A program made the translations under genes and the position numbers. A model generated the notes under the pieces. That model was not told where the DNA came from and did no database searches. It saw only the letters and a program-made list of their open reading frames with translations. From Streptomyces graminilatus (lineage in GTDB: Bacteria; Actinomycetota; Actinomycetes; Streptomycetales; Streptomycetaceae), in NCBI RefSeq assembly GCF_001418565.1, contig NZ_LIQQ01000138.1, positions 1 through 52,891 on the forward strand: 52,891 bases of DNA, in the 5' to 3' direction. Every line of letters begins with the position of its first letter. Within the stretch, counting starts at the first letter, position 1. Of the stretch, positions 27,101 to 34,174 are shown piece by piece.

Positions 27101-30100
27101 CTGCACCACATCAACATCAGCCAGCTCAGCCCCGCTACGCACCACATCCGTCAACGACCAGTCGACAAACGGCGCAAGAGCAGCCTCACAAGCCTCCATC
27201 GACGCAGCAAACACAGGAGAGACATCCATCAACTCCCGCCCCATACCAACCCACTGCGCCCCCTGACCCGGGAAGACAAACACGACACCGCTGACGGCAC
27301 GCGCGATCCGGCCGTGCACCACATTGGCCGGCACCGCATCGTCGCCCGCCGACACAACCCCAAGGCTCTTGATCAGTTCCTGGCGATCCGTGCCCAGCAG
27401 AACGGCCCGTTGCTCGAACGCCGTACGCGTCGCGGCCAACGACCACGCCACATCCACCGGCCGCACACGATCCGCGGCCGACTCCACGAACGAGACCAAC
27501 CGGCCCGCCTGACCAGCCAGCCCCTCCACACCACGGCCGGACACCACCCACGGCACCACACCACCCTCGGCAAACACCGGAGCGACATCGCCATCGACAG
27601 ACTCCGACGCGCCCCCCTGGAGAGCCCCGAACTCGGGCGCCTCCTCCAGCACCACATGCGCGTTCGTCCCACTGATCCCGAACGACGACACACCCGCACG
27701 CCGCAGCCGCCCCTCGGCGTGCGGCCACTCCACCGCCTCCGTCAGCAGCGACACCGCACCCGCCGACCAGTCCACATGCGGGGTCGGCTCATCGACATGC
27801 AACGTCCGGGGCAGCACACCGTGCCTCATCGCCAGCACCATCTTGATGACGCCGCCAACACCGGCAGCAGCCTGCATGTGCCCGATGTTCGACTTCAACG
27901 AGCCGAGCCACAAAGGCCGTTCGTCATCCCTGCCCTGCCCGTACGTGGCCAGCAACGCCTGCGCCTCGATCGGGTCGCCCAGCGTCGTACCCGTACCGTG
28001 CGCCTCGACCACGTCCACCAGATCCGGCGTCAGACGGGCGTTGGCCAGCGCGGCACGGATAACGCGTTCCTGCGACGGCCCATTGGGGGCCGTGAGCCCG
28101 TTGCTCGCACCGTCCTGATTGATCGCCGACCCACGAACCACTGCCAGCACCGGATGACCATGCCGACGAGCGTCCGAGAGCCGCTCCAACAGCAGCACAC
28201 CCACACCCTCGCCCCACCCCGTACCGTCCGCACCCGCCGCGAAAGGCTTGCACCGGCCGTCCGGCGCCAGCCCCCGCTGCCTGCTGAACTCCACGAAGAT
28301 GCCCGGCTCCGCCATCACGGTCGCCCCTGCGGCGAACGCGAACGAGCACTCCCCGGACCGCAGGGCCCGCACGGCGAGGTGCAGCGCCACCAGGGACGAC
28401 GAGCACGCCGTGTCCACCGTTACCGCCTGGCCACGCAGTCCAAGCGTGTAGGCAATGCGCCCGCTGGCCACGCTGCATGATGTTCCGGTCAGCAGGTATC
28501 CGTCGACGGACTCGGGGGCCTGGTGCAGTCCGGGACCGTACTCCTGCTGCATGAGCCCGACGAACACTCCCCCGTCGCCGTCACGCAGGGTCTCGGGATC
28601 TATCCCGGCGCGCTCCAGCGCCTCCCACGATGTCTCCAGCAACAACCGCTGCTGTGGATCCATCGCCTCAGCCTCACGCGGCGAGATACCGAAGAAGCCG
28701 GCGTCGAACTCGGCGGCGTCGTACAGGAACGAGCCGGAACGGGCATAAGTCGTGCCGTGTTGCTCAGGGTCGGGGTGGTACAGGTTGTCGAGGTCCCAGC
28801 CTCGGTCGGTCGGGAAGGCCGAGATCGTGTCCCCGCCTGTCGAGAGAAGCGCCCACAGCTCCTCAGGCGTGCGGATGCCACCGGGCAGCCGGCACCCCAT
28901 GCCCACAATGGCGATCGGGTCCTCGTCCGTGGCGGCACGCCGGTCCGCAGTCGTCTCGGACTCCCCCTTGGTACCCGTGGTCCCTGCGAGCAGACCGTGC
29001 AGATGCCGGGCGAGAACCTGCGGCGTCGGGTGGTCGAAGAGTACGGAAGCGGGGAGTGCCAGCTCAGTCTCGGTGACCATCCTGTTCCGCAACTCGACCG
29101 AGGTCGCGGAGTCGAAGCCCAATGCCTTGAACGTCAAGGTCACGTCGACGTCATCGGGCGTACCGTGCCCCAGGATGACAGCGGCATGGGCCCGGATCCG
29201 CCGCAGCAGATCTTCGTACCGAACGGGCGACGCACCGTATCCGACCTCAACGCCTTGGACGACCTCCGCGACCTCGCCAGACGCACCCACCGGCTTCTCC
29301 CGCCGGGCCGAGACGGCGTCGAGCCAATGACGGCGTCGCTGGAAGGCGTAGGTGGGCAGGGAAACGGGCCGTGCCCGCTGCCCCGCGAGGACGGCTGTCC
29401 ACTCGACGGGGATGCCACGTACCCATGCCTCGGCGAGCGAGGTCAGGAACCTCCCCGCGCCACCCTCGTCGCGACGCAGACTGCCGACGACCACGGCGTC
29501 TTCGGCGGATTCCTGCACGGCCATGCCGAGGACAGGGTGCGAACTGACCTCCACGAACGCGCCATAGCCCTGCTCGTTCAGCTTCTCGACGGCCTCCGCG
29601 AAACGCACGCGCCCGCGCAGGTTGCGATACCAGTACCCGCCATCCAGCCGCGCGGTGTCGATGGCCTCGGCCTCGGTGGTGGAGAAGAACGGCACCCCAC
29701 CCGTACGAGGCACCACCGGAGCCAGCACCCGCGCCAACTCCTCCTCGATCTCCTCCACATGCCACGTATGCGAGGCGTAATCCACCGGAACACGACGCAC
29801 ACGAACGTCACCGCTCTCACAGTGCGCCACCAGCTCATCCAACGCGTCCGCGTCACCAGCCACCACAACCGAACCCGGACCATTCACCGCCGCGATGTCA
29901 ATACGACCCGGCCAGCGGCCCTCCAGCAACTCCTCCACCACAGCCAGAGGCTGAGCCACAGACACCATGCCGCCACGGCCGGCGATCACCCGGATCGCCC
30001 TCGACCGCAACGCGACGACCCGAGCCCCGTCCTCAAGCGACAGACCCCCCGCAACCACAGCCGCAGCGATCTCACCCTGCGAATGCCCCACCACAGCAGA

Positions 30101-32029
30101 CGGCTCGACACCACACGCCCGCCACACCGCCGCCAGCGACACCATCACCGCCCACGACACCGGCTGCACCACATCAACATCAGCCAGCCCAGCCCCACCA
30201 CGCACCACATCCGTCAACGACCAGTCGACGAACGGCGCAAGAGCAGCCCCACACTCACGCATCGAGGCAGCAAACACAGGAGAGACATCCATCAACTCCC
30301 GCCCCATACCAACCCACTGCGCCCCCTGCCCCGGGAAGACAAACACCACCCGGTCGGAGTCAGCGGTGACGGCACCTCGCACCACCGTCGCCGGAGCCAC
30401 CAGGCCAGAAGTCAACGCCCCCAGGCCGTCAACGAGTTCACCTCGTCCAGCTCCCAGGACAACGGCCCGCCGCTCGAACGCCGTACGCGTCGCCGCCAAC
30501 GACCACGCCACGTCCACCGGCCGCACACCATCCGCAACCGACTCCACGAACGAGACCAACCGGCCCGCCTGACCAGCCAGCCCCTCCGCACCACGACCGG
30601 ACACCACCCACGGCACCACACCACCCTCGGCAAACACCGGAGCGACATCGCCATCGACAGACTCCAGCGCGCCCCCCTGGGAAGCCCCAAGCTCGGGCGC
30701 CTCCTCCAGCACCACATGCGCGTTCGTCCCACCCATCCCGAAGGAACTCACGCCCGCCATGAGGGACGAGTCGGGCCGGGGCCAGGGGCCGAGGCTGTCC
30801 TGAACCCGCAGGCGAAGAGCGTCGAGAGGGATGTCGGGGTTGGGCGTCTCATAGTTGAGGCTGGGCGGGAGTTCGCGGTGCTGAAGAGTCAGGATGGTTT
30901 TCAGCAGCCCCGCGATGCCCGCCGCACCCTCCAAGTGGCCCACGTTGGTCTTCACCGAGCCGACCCGCAGCGGCTCGTCGGCCTCCCGTGCGGTGCCGAG
31001 CGCCGCGCCGAGAGCGGCGGCTTCGACCGGGTCCCCCACCGGCGTTCCGGTGCCGTGGAGTTCGACGTACTGGAGGTCCTGCGGGGACACCCCTGCGTTT
31101 CGCAGGGCGCGGCGGATGACGTCCTCCTGGGCGCGGCCGTCAGGTGCTGTGAGGGTGTCACCGCCTCCATCGTTGTTGACGGCGCTGCCGCGGATGACGG
31201 CACGGATGGGGTCACCGTCGGCGAGTGCGCGGTCGAGTGGCTTCAGTACGACGAGGCCGCCGCCCTCGCCGCGGACGAAGCCATTGGCGCGGGAGTCGAA
31301 GGTGTAACTGCGGCCGTCGGGTGAGAGTGCGCCGAAGCGGTGGAGGTACAGGCTGCTCTCGGCGGCGAGTTGCAGATTGACACCGCCCGCGATGGCGATG
31401 TCGCTGTCGCCGCCGCGCAGGCTCTCGCAGGCGAGGTGGAGTGCGACGAGGGACGAGGACTGCGCCGAGTCGAGGGTGAGGCTGGGACCGCGCAGACCGA
31501 AGAGGTAGGAGACCCGGTTGGCGATAAGGGCGCGGTGGATGCCGGTGAGGGTCTGGTGGGTGATGTCCTCGGTACTGAGCCCGTGGTGCAGCGTGGCGTA
31601 GTCGTCGTGGGCCGCGCCGATGAAGACTCCGGTGCTGCTGTCGCCGAGTCGCGCCGGAACGATACGGGAGTCCTCCAGGGCTTCCCAGGCGAGTTCGAGG
31701 ACGAGACGCTGCTGGGGATCCATGGTGTCGGCCTCCCGTGGGGAGATTCCGAAGAATCCGGCGTCGAAACGATCGACGTCGTCGAGGAATCCGCCCCAGC
31801 GGGGTACCTCGTGGGGTGCTCCGCCACCGGTCCGGTCAGGAGCTGTGGCATCGGCAAGTCGCAAGCGGTCGGCTGGAGTTGGACGCACCGCGCTTCGCCC
31901 TTCACGCAGCAGTCGCCACAGGGCGTCGGGGTTCGCGGCGCCGGGCAGGCGGCAGGCCAGGCCGATGACGGCGATGGCGCGCTGAGGCGCGGCGTTGAGC
32001 CCATACGAGGTGCTTGCTGACTCGCTCAT
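19052..32029 (-). CDS. Type I modular polyketide synthase, loading module and modules 1-2
   Basis: First PKS of the line, 4325 residues from ATG 32029, with ribosome site GGTGGAG just upstream. Order: KSQ-AT-ACP (loading); KS-AT-KR-ACP (module 1); KS-AT-KR-ACP (module 2); C-terminal docking domain (about 4245-4325) ending in EEMFDLINKELGLN. There is no N-terminal docking coil, as expected of a starter protein. The loading KS has Gln190 in place of Cys, the decarboxylase type that makes propionyl from methylmalonyl-ACP. ACP serines are 974, 2564 and 4200. A promoter with a palindromic activator site lies about 160 bp upstream. The upstream regulator gene ends in its own hairpin, so the PKS is transcribed separately. 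The organisation recalls macrolide synthases that start on propionate, but I cannot match it to a named compound. Confidence 0.96.
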   Translation of the reverse strand: MSESASTSYGLNAAPQRAIAVIGLACRLPGAANPDALWRLLREGRSAVRPTPADRLRLADATAPDRTGGGAPHEVPRWGGFLDDVDRFDAGFFGISPREADTMDPQQRLVLELAWEALEDSRIVPARLGDSSTGVFIGAAHDDYATLHHGLSTEDITHQTLTGIHRALIANRVSYLFGLRGPSLTLDSAQSSSLVALHLACESLRGGDSDIAIAGGVNLQLAAESSLYLHRFGALSPDGRSYTFDSRANGFVRGEGGGLVVLKPLDRALADGDPIRAVIRGSAVNNDGGGDTLTAPDGRAQEDVIRRALRNAGVSPQDLQYVELHGTGTPVGDPVEAAALGAALGTAREADEPLRVGSVKTNVGHLEGAAGIAGLLKTILTLQHRELPPSLNYETPNPDIPLDALRLRVQDSLGPWPRPDSSLMAGVSSFGMGGTNAHVVLEEAPELGASQGGALESVDGDVAPVFAEGGVVPWVVSGRGAEGLAGQAGRLVSFVESVADGVRPVDVAWSLAATRTAFERRAVVLGAGRGELVDGLGALTSGLVAPATVVRGAVTADSDRVVFVFPGQGAQWVGMGRELMDVSPVFAASMRECGAALAPFVDWSLTDVVRGGAGLADVDVVQPVSWAVMVSLAAVWRACGVEPSAVVGHSQGEIAAAVVAGGLSLEDGARVVALRSRAIRVIAGRGGMVSVAQPLAVVEELLEGRWPGRIDIAAVNGPGSVVVAGDADALDELVAHCESGDVRVRRVPVDYASHTWHVEEIEEELARVLAPVVPRTGGVPFFSTTEAEAIDTARLDGGYWYRNLRGRVRFAEAVEKLNEQGYGAFVEVSSHPVLGMAVQESAEDAVVVGSLRRDEGGAGRFLTSLAEAWVRGIPVEWTAVLAGQRARPVSLPTYAFQRRRHWLDAVSARREKPVGASGEVAEVVQGVEVGYGASPVRYEDLLRRIRAHAAVILGHGTPDDVDVTLTFKALGFDSATSVELRNRMVTETELALPASVLFDHPTPQVLARHLHGLLAGTTGTKGESETTADRRAATDEDPIAIVGMGCRLPGGIRTPEELWALLSTGGDTISAFPTDRGWDLDNLYHPDPEQHGTTYARSGSFLYDAAEFDAGFFGISPREAEAMDPQQRLLLETSWEALERAGIDPETLRDGDGGVFVGLMQQEYGPGLHQAPESVDGYLLTGTSCSVASGRIAYTLGLRGQAVTVDTACSSSLVALHLAVRALRSGECSFAFAAGATVMAEPGIFVEFSRQRGLAPDGRCKPFAAGADGTGWGEGVGVLLLERLSDARRHGHPVLAVVRGSAINQDGASNGLTAPNGPSQERVIRAALANARLTPDLVDVVEAHGTGTTLGDPIEAQALLATYGQGRDDERPLWLGSLKSNIGHMQAAAGVGGVIKMVLAMRHGVLPRTLHVDEPTPHVDWSAGAVSLLTEAVEWPHAEGRLRRAGVSSFGISGTNAHVVLEEAPEFGALQGGASESVDGDVAPVFAEGGVVPWVVSGRGVEGLAGQAGRLVSFVESAADRVRPVDVAWSLAATRTAFEQRAVLLGTDRQELIKSLGVVSAGDDAVPANVVHGRIARAVSGVVFVFPGQGAQWVGMGRELMDVSPVFAASMEACEAALAPFVDWSLTDVVRSGAELADVDVVQPVSWAVMVSLAAVWRACGVEPSAVVGHSQGEIAAAVVAGGLSLEDGARVVALRSRAIRVIAGRGGMVSVAQPLAVVEELLEGRWPGRIDIAAVNGPGSVVVAGDADALDELVAHCESGDVRVRRVPVDYASHTWHVEEIEEELARVLAPVMPRTGGVPFFSTTEAEAIDTARLDGGYWYRNLRGRVRFAEAVEKLNEQGYGAFVEVSSHPVLGMAVQEIAEDAVVVGSLRRDDGGAGRFLTSLAEAWVRGIPVDWTAVLAGQRAWPVSLPTYAFQHRRYWLEKTVPALALALDSRQQVDARFWDAVEREDLEGLAETLRLPESEPLAGVLPALSSWRKGEKARSVVDGWRYKVVWKPIGRDRDAGPARLAGDWLIVVPGESTGVPSTESPQARHGHLSTLIADALTRHGARARVLELAPGDIAADILDAAFAEVLDGLSASPAGVLSLLALDEEALREHPVVPGGAALTVSLLQALGRAGVSAPLWSATQGAVAVGGEETVTRPTQAAVWGIGRVAALEFPERWGGLVDLPARFDERDAAALCGVLASHGDSPEDQLALRAGTTFVRRLVPASLSGGTNRAGRRSATRNWKARGTALVTGGTGALGAHVARWLARSGADDVVLVSRRGTGGRPELGELEAEIAALGARLTVVVCDVADREALAALLGSLSAGGRPVRTVVHAAGVGTLGGLPELSVEDFADVVSGKVAGAWNLVDVLDPAETETVVFFSSISGVWGVADHAAYAAANATLDAIAEHARRTRELPVLSVAWGPWEDGGGMITEDMRDPLRRRGIPVIAPEPAMVALQDALDHDDTVVAVADVDWARFVPVFSAARPSPFIADLEPGDEHVSDSQVRASAAESGRGEGTAGAMFATRLRGLTVGEQDRYVQDLVRAEAAALLGHASADAVDAEYAFKELGFDSVSAVELRNRLTARTGLKVPTTAVFDHPTPIALAAHLRELALGAEAKQAETKPAETKPYATNSPGEPDDDHDLIAIVAMGCRYPGGIATPDDLWRVVTAGEDHITGFPTDRGWDTAGLYHPDADRQGTSYVRHGGFLHDAGQFDAAFFGISPREAAAMDPQQRLLLETSWEALERAGIDPKSLRGSRTGVFMGLTDQNYGSLLSRSANGTEGYLVTGGSTAVASGRVSYVLGLEGPAVTVDTACSSSLVALHLAVRALRSGECSMALAGAAMVMADPVPFVGFSRQRGLAPDGRCKPFAEAADGFSLAEGVGVLLVERLSDARRHGHPVLAVVRGSAINQDGASNGLTAPNGPSQQRVIREALADARLNGVDVDVVEAHGTGTRLGDPIEAQALLATYGQDRPADRPLLIGSVKSNIGHTQTASGMAGVMKMVLAMRYGLVPGTLHVDAPSSHVDWSAGAVSLLTEAVEWPHAEGRPRRAGVSSFGISGTNAHVVLEEGPELGALQEFTPECVDGDVAPVFAEGGVVPWMVSGRGADALAGQATRLASFVESVADRVRPVDVAWSLAATRTAFEQRAIVLGTDPGELVVRLKALATGEPTTTNVVRGAVAGRADRVVFVFPGQGAQWVGMGRELMDVSPVFAASMRECEAALAPFVDWSLTDVVCGGAELADVDVVQPVSWAVMVSLAAVWRACGVEPSAVVGHSQGEIAAAVVAGGLSLEDGARVVALRSRAIRVIAGRGGMVSVAQPLAVVEELLEGRWSGRIDVAAVNGPGSVVVAGDADALDELVAHCESGDVRVRRVPVDYASHTWHVEEIEEELARVLAPVVPRTGGVPFFSTTEAEAIDTARLDGGYWYRNLRGRVRFAEAVEKLYEQGYSAFVEVSSHPVLGMAVQEAAEDAVVVGSLRRDDGGAGRFLTSLAEAWVRGIPVDWTAVLAGQQARPVSLPTYAFQHRRYWLDLPESASRSEVGAASVDEVDARFWEAVEREDLEALADTLDLGSAGCGTLGTVEPALPVLAQWRRRKRESTVLDSWRYAVTWQPADVSVAGQSSLPSQWLVVVPGGGHAAEGMVCELVERLRGRTEVERVVVVEFDVIREDRDVLAARIREALAGTSLTGNVLSLLPLGHGWGPTSSDPGPGGGSAEPQSSDGPRTSTVPGSVKASLLLMQALADAAVEAPLWTVTQGAVSVSGPAGAPGATSATGPLPEQASVWGLGRVYGLDRPERWGGLIDLPAPHTATPGAAESDERLWGGFFAGLAGKEDEDQFAVRADGLYVRRMVRKPVGGEGVERREVGFSGTTLITGGTGALGAHLARRLAATGAEHLLLVGRRGPDAPGAAELKAELEELGSVRVTVAACDITDREALAEVLAGVPEDVPVNAVVHAAGVEPPAAAIEDTDLAALEDVAGAKIAGAIHLDALFADRPLEAFVLFSSGAGVWGDGGHSGYAVANAYLDAFAEWRRSRGLVATSIAWGAWAGGGMVHEAERDRLRRYGVPVMDPEVAVGAVQQALAHDETSLVVADVIWDRFAATYSAARRRRLFDEIPEVRLLGAVAATEAIGAAADGDGVTGDSARSGSGTVPGLGETQPFVRQLAGAGRAEQERMALQLVRTQVAAVLGHDGTGGIGAGQPFRDLGFDSLTAVELRNRLKEATGLGLPATLVFDHPTPTLLGKRLLSELTPQTQRGDGQELAPLDELEAAVASLDPTDDASRTRIAQRLQALLWRLTEHPAEQPGGGDVPDEDLLETVSDEEMFDLINKELGLN
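21470..22490 (-). repeat. Methylmalonyl AT repeat, copy in module 2
   Basis: It differs from the others by [12 protein letters not shown] and by KLYEQGYSAF, where most copies read KLNEQGY. The flanking post-AT linker is distinct. Confidence 0.85.
24130..28929 (-). other. PKS module 1: KS-AT(methylmalonyl)-KR(A type)-ACP
   Basis: KS about 1035-1463 with Cys1209 in DTACSSS. The AT (about 1581-1921) has YASH. The KR structural part starts near 1988 and the NADPH motif TGGTGALGAH is near 2237. There is no LDD; Trp and His are present in GVWGVADHAAY (A type, probably A2). ACP serine is 2564 in GFDSVSAVELRN. A Lys/Thr/Glu repeat (AEAKQAETKPAETKP) follows the ACP as a charged linker. Confidence 0.88.
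26265..27285 (-). repeat. Methylmalonyl AT repeat, copy in module 1
   Basis: It is closest to the loading-module copy (shared KLNEQGYGAF and [13 protein letters not shown]). The downstream linker to about 26020 is almost base-for-base the same as that of module 4. Confidence 0.85.
28930..32029 (-). other. PKS loading module: KSQ-AT(methylmalonyl)-ACP
   Basis: The KS-like domain (about 17-443) has LDSAQSSS with Gln190 replacing the nucleophilic Cys; the later VELHGTGT and KTNVGH histidines remain. This is the KSQ type, which decarboxylates instead of condensing. The AT (about 558-900) has YASH, so the starter is predicted to be propionyl from methylmalonyl-CoA. ACP serine is 974 in GFDSATSVELRN. 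Confidence 0.92.
29330..30355 (-). repeat. Methylmalonyl AT repeat, copy in loading module
   Basis: The starter AT is as close to the extender ATs as they are to each other. It differs mainly by RECGAALAPF and GGAGLADVD, and the flanking post-AT linker runs straight to an ACP. Confidence 0.85.
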
Positions 32030-32170
32030 TCCACTCCACCAGCTTGTTGGCCCGACCGTTCGGTCCGCGATCGTCGGTACAGCACGGGTACGGCATACGT
32101 ACGGCGTCGTTGGCAGCCGCGCCGTCCGAGCCAGGAGGCGGGCAGCAGCGCGTGGGCCGCCGATACTCCA

Positions 32171-32204
32171 ACGCTAGGGCCGCATGGACTAGGGCGGCCC
32201 CTAG
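32171..32204 (-). promoter_or_regulatory. PKS promoter with PAS-LuxR (PimM-type) operator
   Basis: A perfect 16-bp palindrome-type site, CTAGGGCGGCCCCTAG, lies at 32189-32204. Its arms match the PimM consensus CTVGGGAWWTCCCBAG; the central CGGC does not match AWWT. A second CTAGGG at 32174-32179 is in direct orientation 15 bp away. On the minus strand, TAGCGT (32176-32171) fits the TANNNT -10 box. A 17-bp spacer places the poor -35 (GGCCGC, 32199-32194) inside the operator. PimM-type activators bind exactly over such weak -35 boxes. Transcription would start near 32164, leaving about 135 nt of leader before the PKS start. Confidence 0.72.
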
Positions 32205-32380
32205 AATCACATGGGGTTGAGAGGCTCAAGCGCCATGCCCTGCGGGGGAGCCGGGAATCGCCCGGACATGGTGCCGACAGGCGTACGCGGTGTTGCCGTC
32301 GCACTGGTGTCTCCCACGGAACGGCGTCCGGGGGCCTGGGGGGCCCGGGTTCGCGGGATCAGTGGTCGCCGCCACCGAGA

Positions 32381-32416
32381 ACGCCGGTTCCCGGCTTGAC
32401 CTGGGGAAACCGGCGT
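32381..32416 (-). terminator. Hairpin after the PAS-LuxR gene
   Basis: ACGCCGGTT (32381-32389) pairs with AACCGGCGT (32408-32416). The stem extends by three more C-G pairs past one bulged base, leaving a 10-nt loop. It lies about 75 nt past the regulator stop. There is no U-run, as is common in streptomycetes. It separates the regulator and PKS transcripts. Confidence 0.6.
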
Positions 32417-32491
32417 CGGCCACACGGGCCTGGTTACCTCGGTGCGGCAAGAAGTGGGGGAGGGAAAGAGGAATGGCGGAGGGGGGAAGGG

Positions 32492-33175
32492 CTACTTCAC
32501 GAAGTCGGGCACGGCACGGGGCGGCCAGCTGCCGACCGTGAGCACGCCCATCGAGTAGGCGCGGGAGACAAGTGCCGCGCGGTTGGGTGCCTTGAAGCGG
32601 CGGAGCATCACGCCCACGTGGTACTCGACGCCCTGGCGGCTGAGGTAGAGACGTGTGGCCAGCTGAACGGTCGAGGCCCCGGTGGCGACGCCTTCCAGGA
32701 TGCGAGCGTCAAGGGCCGAGAGCATCAGCGTCTTCGCCGGCGGGGCCGCCGCCTCGGCCGGCTCGTCGTCCGGACTCATCAGCACGACGACTTTTGAGGC
32801 ATCGTCGCCTTCTCCCTTGACCGCGATGCCGGTGATCTCGGCCGAGAAGACCCGGTCATGGCCGCGCATGGCGACCACTCTCTCCACGAACCGGCTGCCG
32901 TGGCCGTCCGAGAGGTGGGTGAAGTGCCTGGGGAGGATGTTGCGGGCGCTTGGGTGCAGTACGTCGTAGAAGCTTCGTCCGCAGATCTCGTCGGAGGGCC
33001 GGCCGACATGGCGGAAGAAGTCGGCGTTCGCCGCTTCGATTTTGAGTCCGGCGTCCAGACTCGCCATACAGGTGACTTGGTGGGAACCGGGCGGTCGCCG
33101 AGTACGGCGGGCGGCATTGCGGGGGGAATCCGTAAGGCCGCTGACCATCATCGACTTGTCGGCGTGCTGAAGCAT
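32492..33175 (-). CDS. PAS-LuxR family transcriptional activator (PimM-like)
   Basis: A 227-residue cluster regulator with an N-terminal PAS sensor (about 37-130) and a C-terminal LuxR helix-turn-helix (about 152-210). The HTH segment LYLSRQGVEYHV and the run PNRAALVSRAYSMGVL followed by a GSWPP-type end are nearly those of PimM from the pimaricin cluster. NysRIV, AmphRIV and PteF belong to the same family. Such proteins bind short palindromes over the -35 of PKS promoters and activate them. The first 36 residues are basic and poorly conserved; an internal ATG at 33067 (MASLDAG) is an alternative start giving about 191 residues, the usual PimM length. AGGA lies 9 nt before the first ATG. The gene sits directly upstream of the PKS and is the only cluster regulator visible. 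No in-frame TTA codon was seen. Confidence 0.92.
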   Translation of the reverse strand: MLQHADKSMMVSGLTDSPRNAARRTRRPPGSHQVTCMASLDAGLKIEAANADFFRHVGRPSDEICGRSFYDVLHPSARNILPRHFTHLSDGHGSRFVERVVAMRGHDRVFSAEITGIAVKGEGDDASKVVVLMSPDDEPAEAAAPPAKTLMLSALDARILEGVATGASTVQLATRLYLSRQGVEYHVGVMLRRFKAPNRAALVSRAYSMGVLTVGSWPPRAVPDFVK

Positions 33176-33223
33176 CAGAATCGATCCTGGGGGGTGGGGG
33201 GTATAACGGTTGATTCGGCAGCG

Positions 33224-33255
33224 ACGAATGGCAGAGCGGGGAAATTGCCATTCGT
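33224..33255. promoter_or_regulatory. 10-bp inverted repeat upstream of the PAS-LuxR gene
   Basis: ACGAATGGCA (33224-33233) and TGCCATTCGT (33246-33255) form a perfect inverted repeat with a 12-bp spacer, about 50-80 bp before the regulator start. A TATA-containing -10 candidate (33206-33201, minus strand) would put the -35 in the near arm, so the repeat could be an operator for the regulator gene. On the plus strand it is followed by TTTTCTTT and could instead act as a terminator, but no plus-strand gene ends there. Confidence 0.45.
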
Positions 33256-34174
33256 TTTCTTTGGGCTGCTGTCGGCGACATTAGGTCGGCCATGTACAGG
33301 AGTCAACGAGAGCCAGGGGGGCGCGGGAAATACTGCGGTACCCCAGTGCGGCAGGTTCGGTCATCGCGCGTACCGGTGGTTCGGCAGGGGGGTTCGGTAC
33401 GGTCGGTCATGCACCGGCCATAGCCCGCGCTCTTCGGTACTCGCACATTGCGACGGCGTAAGCAACACATGTCATTGCCTTGAGCAACGCTCCACGACAC
33501 CATCGCGACCTGCGAGTTCTCTCCCTCGTCCAGAACCGTGAACGGCGGCATCCATGCCCACTAGTTCACCGACCCGCGTCACCCCAAGACCTCAAACATC
33601 TCGATTCGGTAACGATAATAACAAGTTGATGTCATTGATGGTTGGGCTGGGCTAAAAGGCGCCCTTCGTGGGGTCCCGCCTCCGACAGCACCCCACCCCC
33701 GCACACCCGGTCCGGCCACACACATCTCCACGTACCGGTCAGACCCAGTCGAGGAACGGGACATTCAATCTCCCTCCCGAAAAGGCGACCACGTCATTTC
33801 TTCCCAGAAGCCGACCCCGTAAGGGGTTTCCGCTCATCTTTTTCTGCACCGTCGACAAACGTCCGGAACCGTCACCATTCTGGCCCAGTCTCAGCCATTA
33901 CAGACAACAGAGGCTCGCTCGCCCAATCCATGAGGTATCCCGATGACGGAGGACTGACCGCTACAGAGAGCCCCAGGCATCCCGGCATCTCATGAGCGCC
34001 CGCGCAGGTGACGTTCACTGCCGCAAGGTCGATACTTCCAGCAGACGCGATCGTGCCGCCCCATGTCCGAACAGCCCCAGCATTACTGACATACCGTCAT
34101 CAAAGTCAGCATTGAGTCCGCATCAGTACCGCCGGAGCCCGCCCGGGGCCGCCGTCAACCGCCAAGATCGATAA
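33256..34174. other. Gene-free boundary between PKS cluster and core genes
   Basis: About 0.9 kb without a convincing gene. Short open frames on both strands have no ribosome site and no codon bias. The section around 33590-33660 is clearly richer in A and T than its surroundings (GATAATAACAAG and neighbours), and 33830-33950 is also less GC-rich. I see no tRNA, att duplication, transposase remnant or CRISPR. The change of composition and of gene content here marks the likely right edge of the cluster. Confidence 0.55.

Larger units (their letters stand above)
32030..32491. other. Gap between PKS and regulator genes
   Basis: No gene is seen. The stretch holds the PKS ribosome site and leader, the operator and promoter near 32171-32204, and the regulator's terminator hairpin at 32381-32416. 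The part from 32205 to 32380 shows nothing I can interpret. Confidence 0.6.

Noticed and set aside
19052..32029. KSQ domain as a mutated, dead KS
   Set aside because: Gln in place of Cys at the start of a first PKS protein, with a methylmalonyl AT and an ACP, is the standard loading decarboxylase arrangement.
32401..32416. CTGGGGAAA as another PAS-LuxR half-site
   Set aside because: It forms one arm of the hairpin 32381-32416 that follows the regulator gene, and the other operator arm is missing.
33303..33995. Small open frames in the boundary gap
   Set aside because: No ribosome sites, no third-position bias, and compositions rich in Pro, Arg and Ser typical of chance frames.
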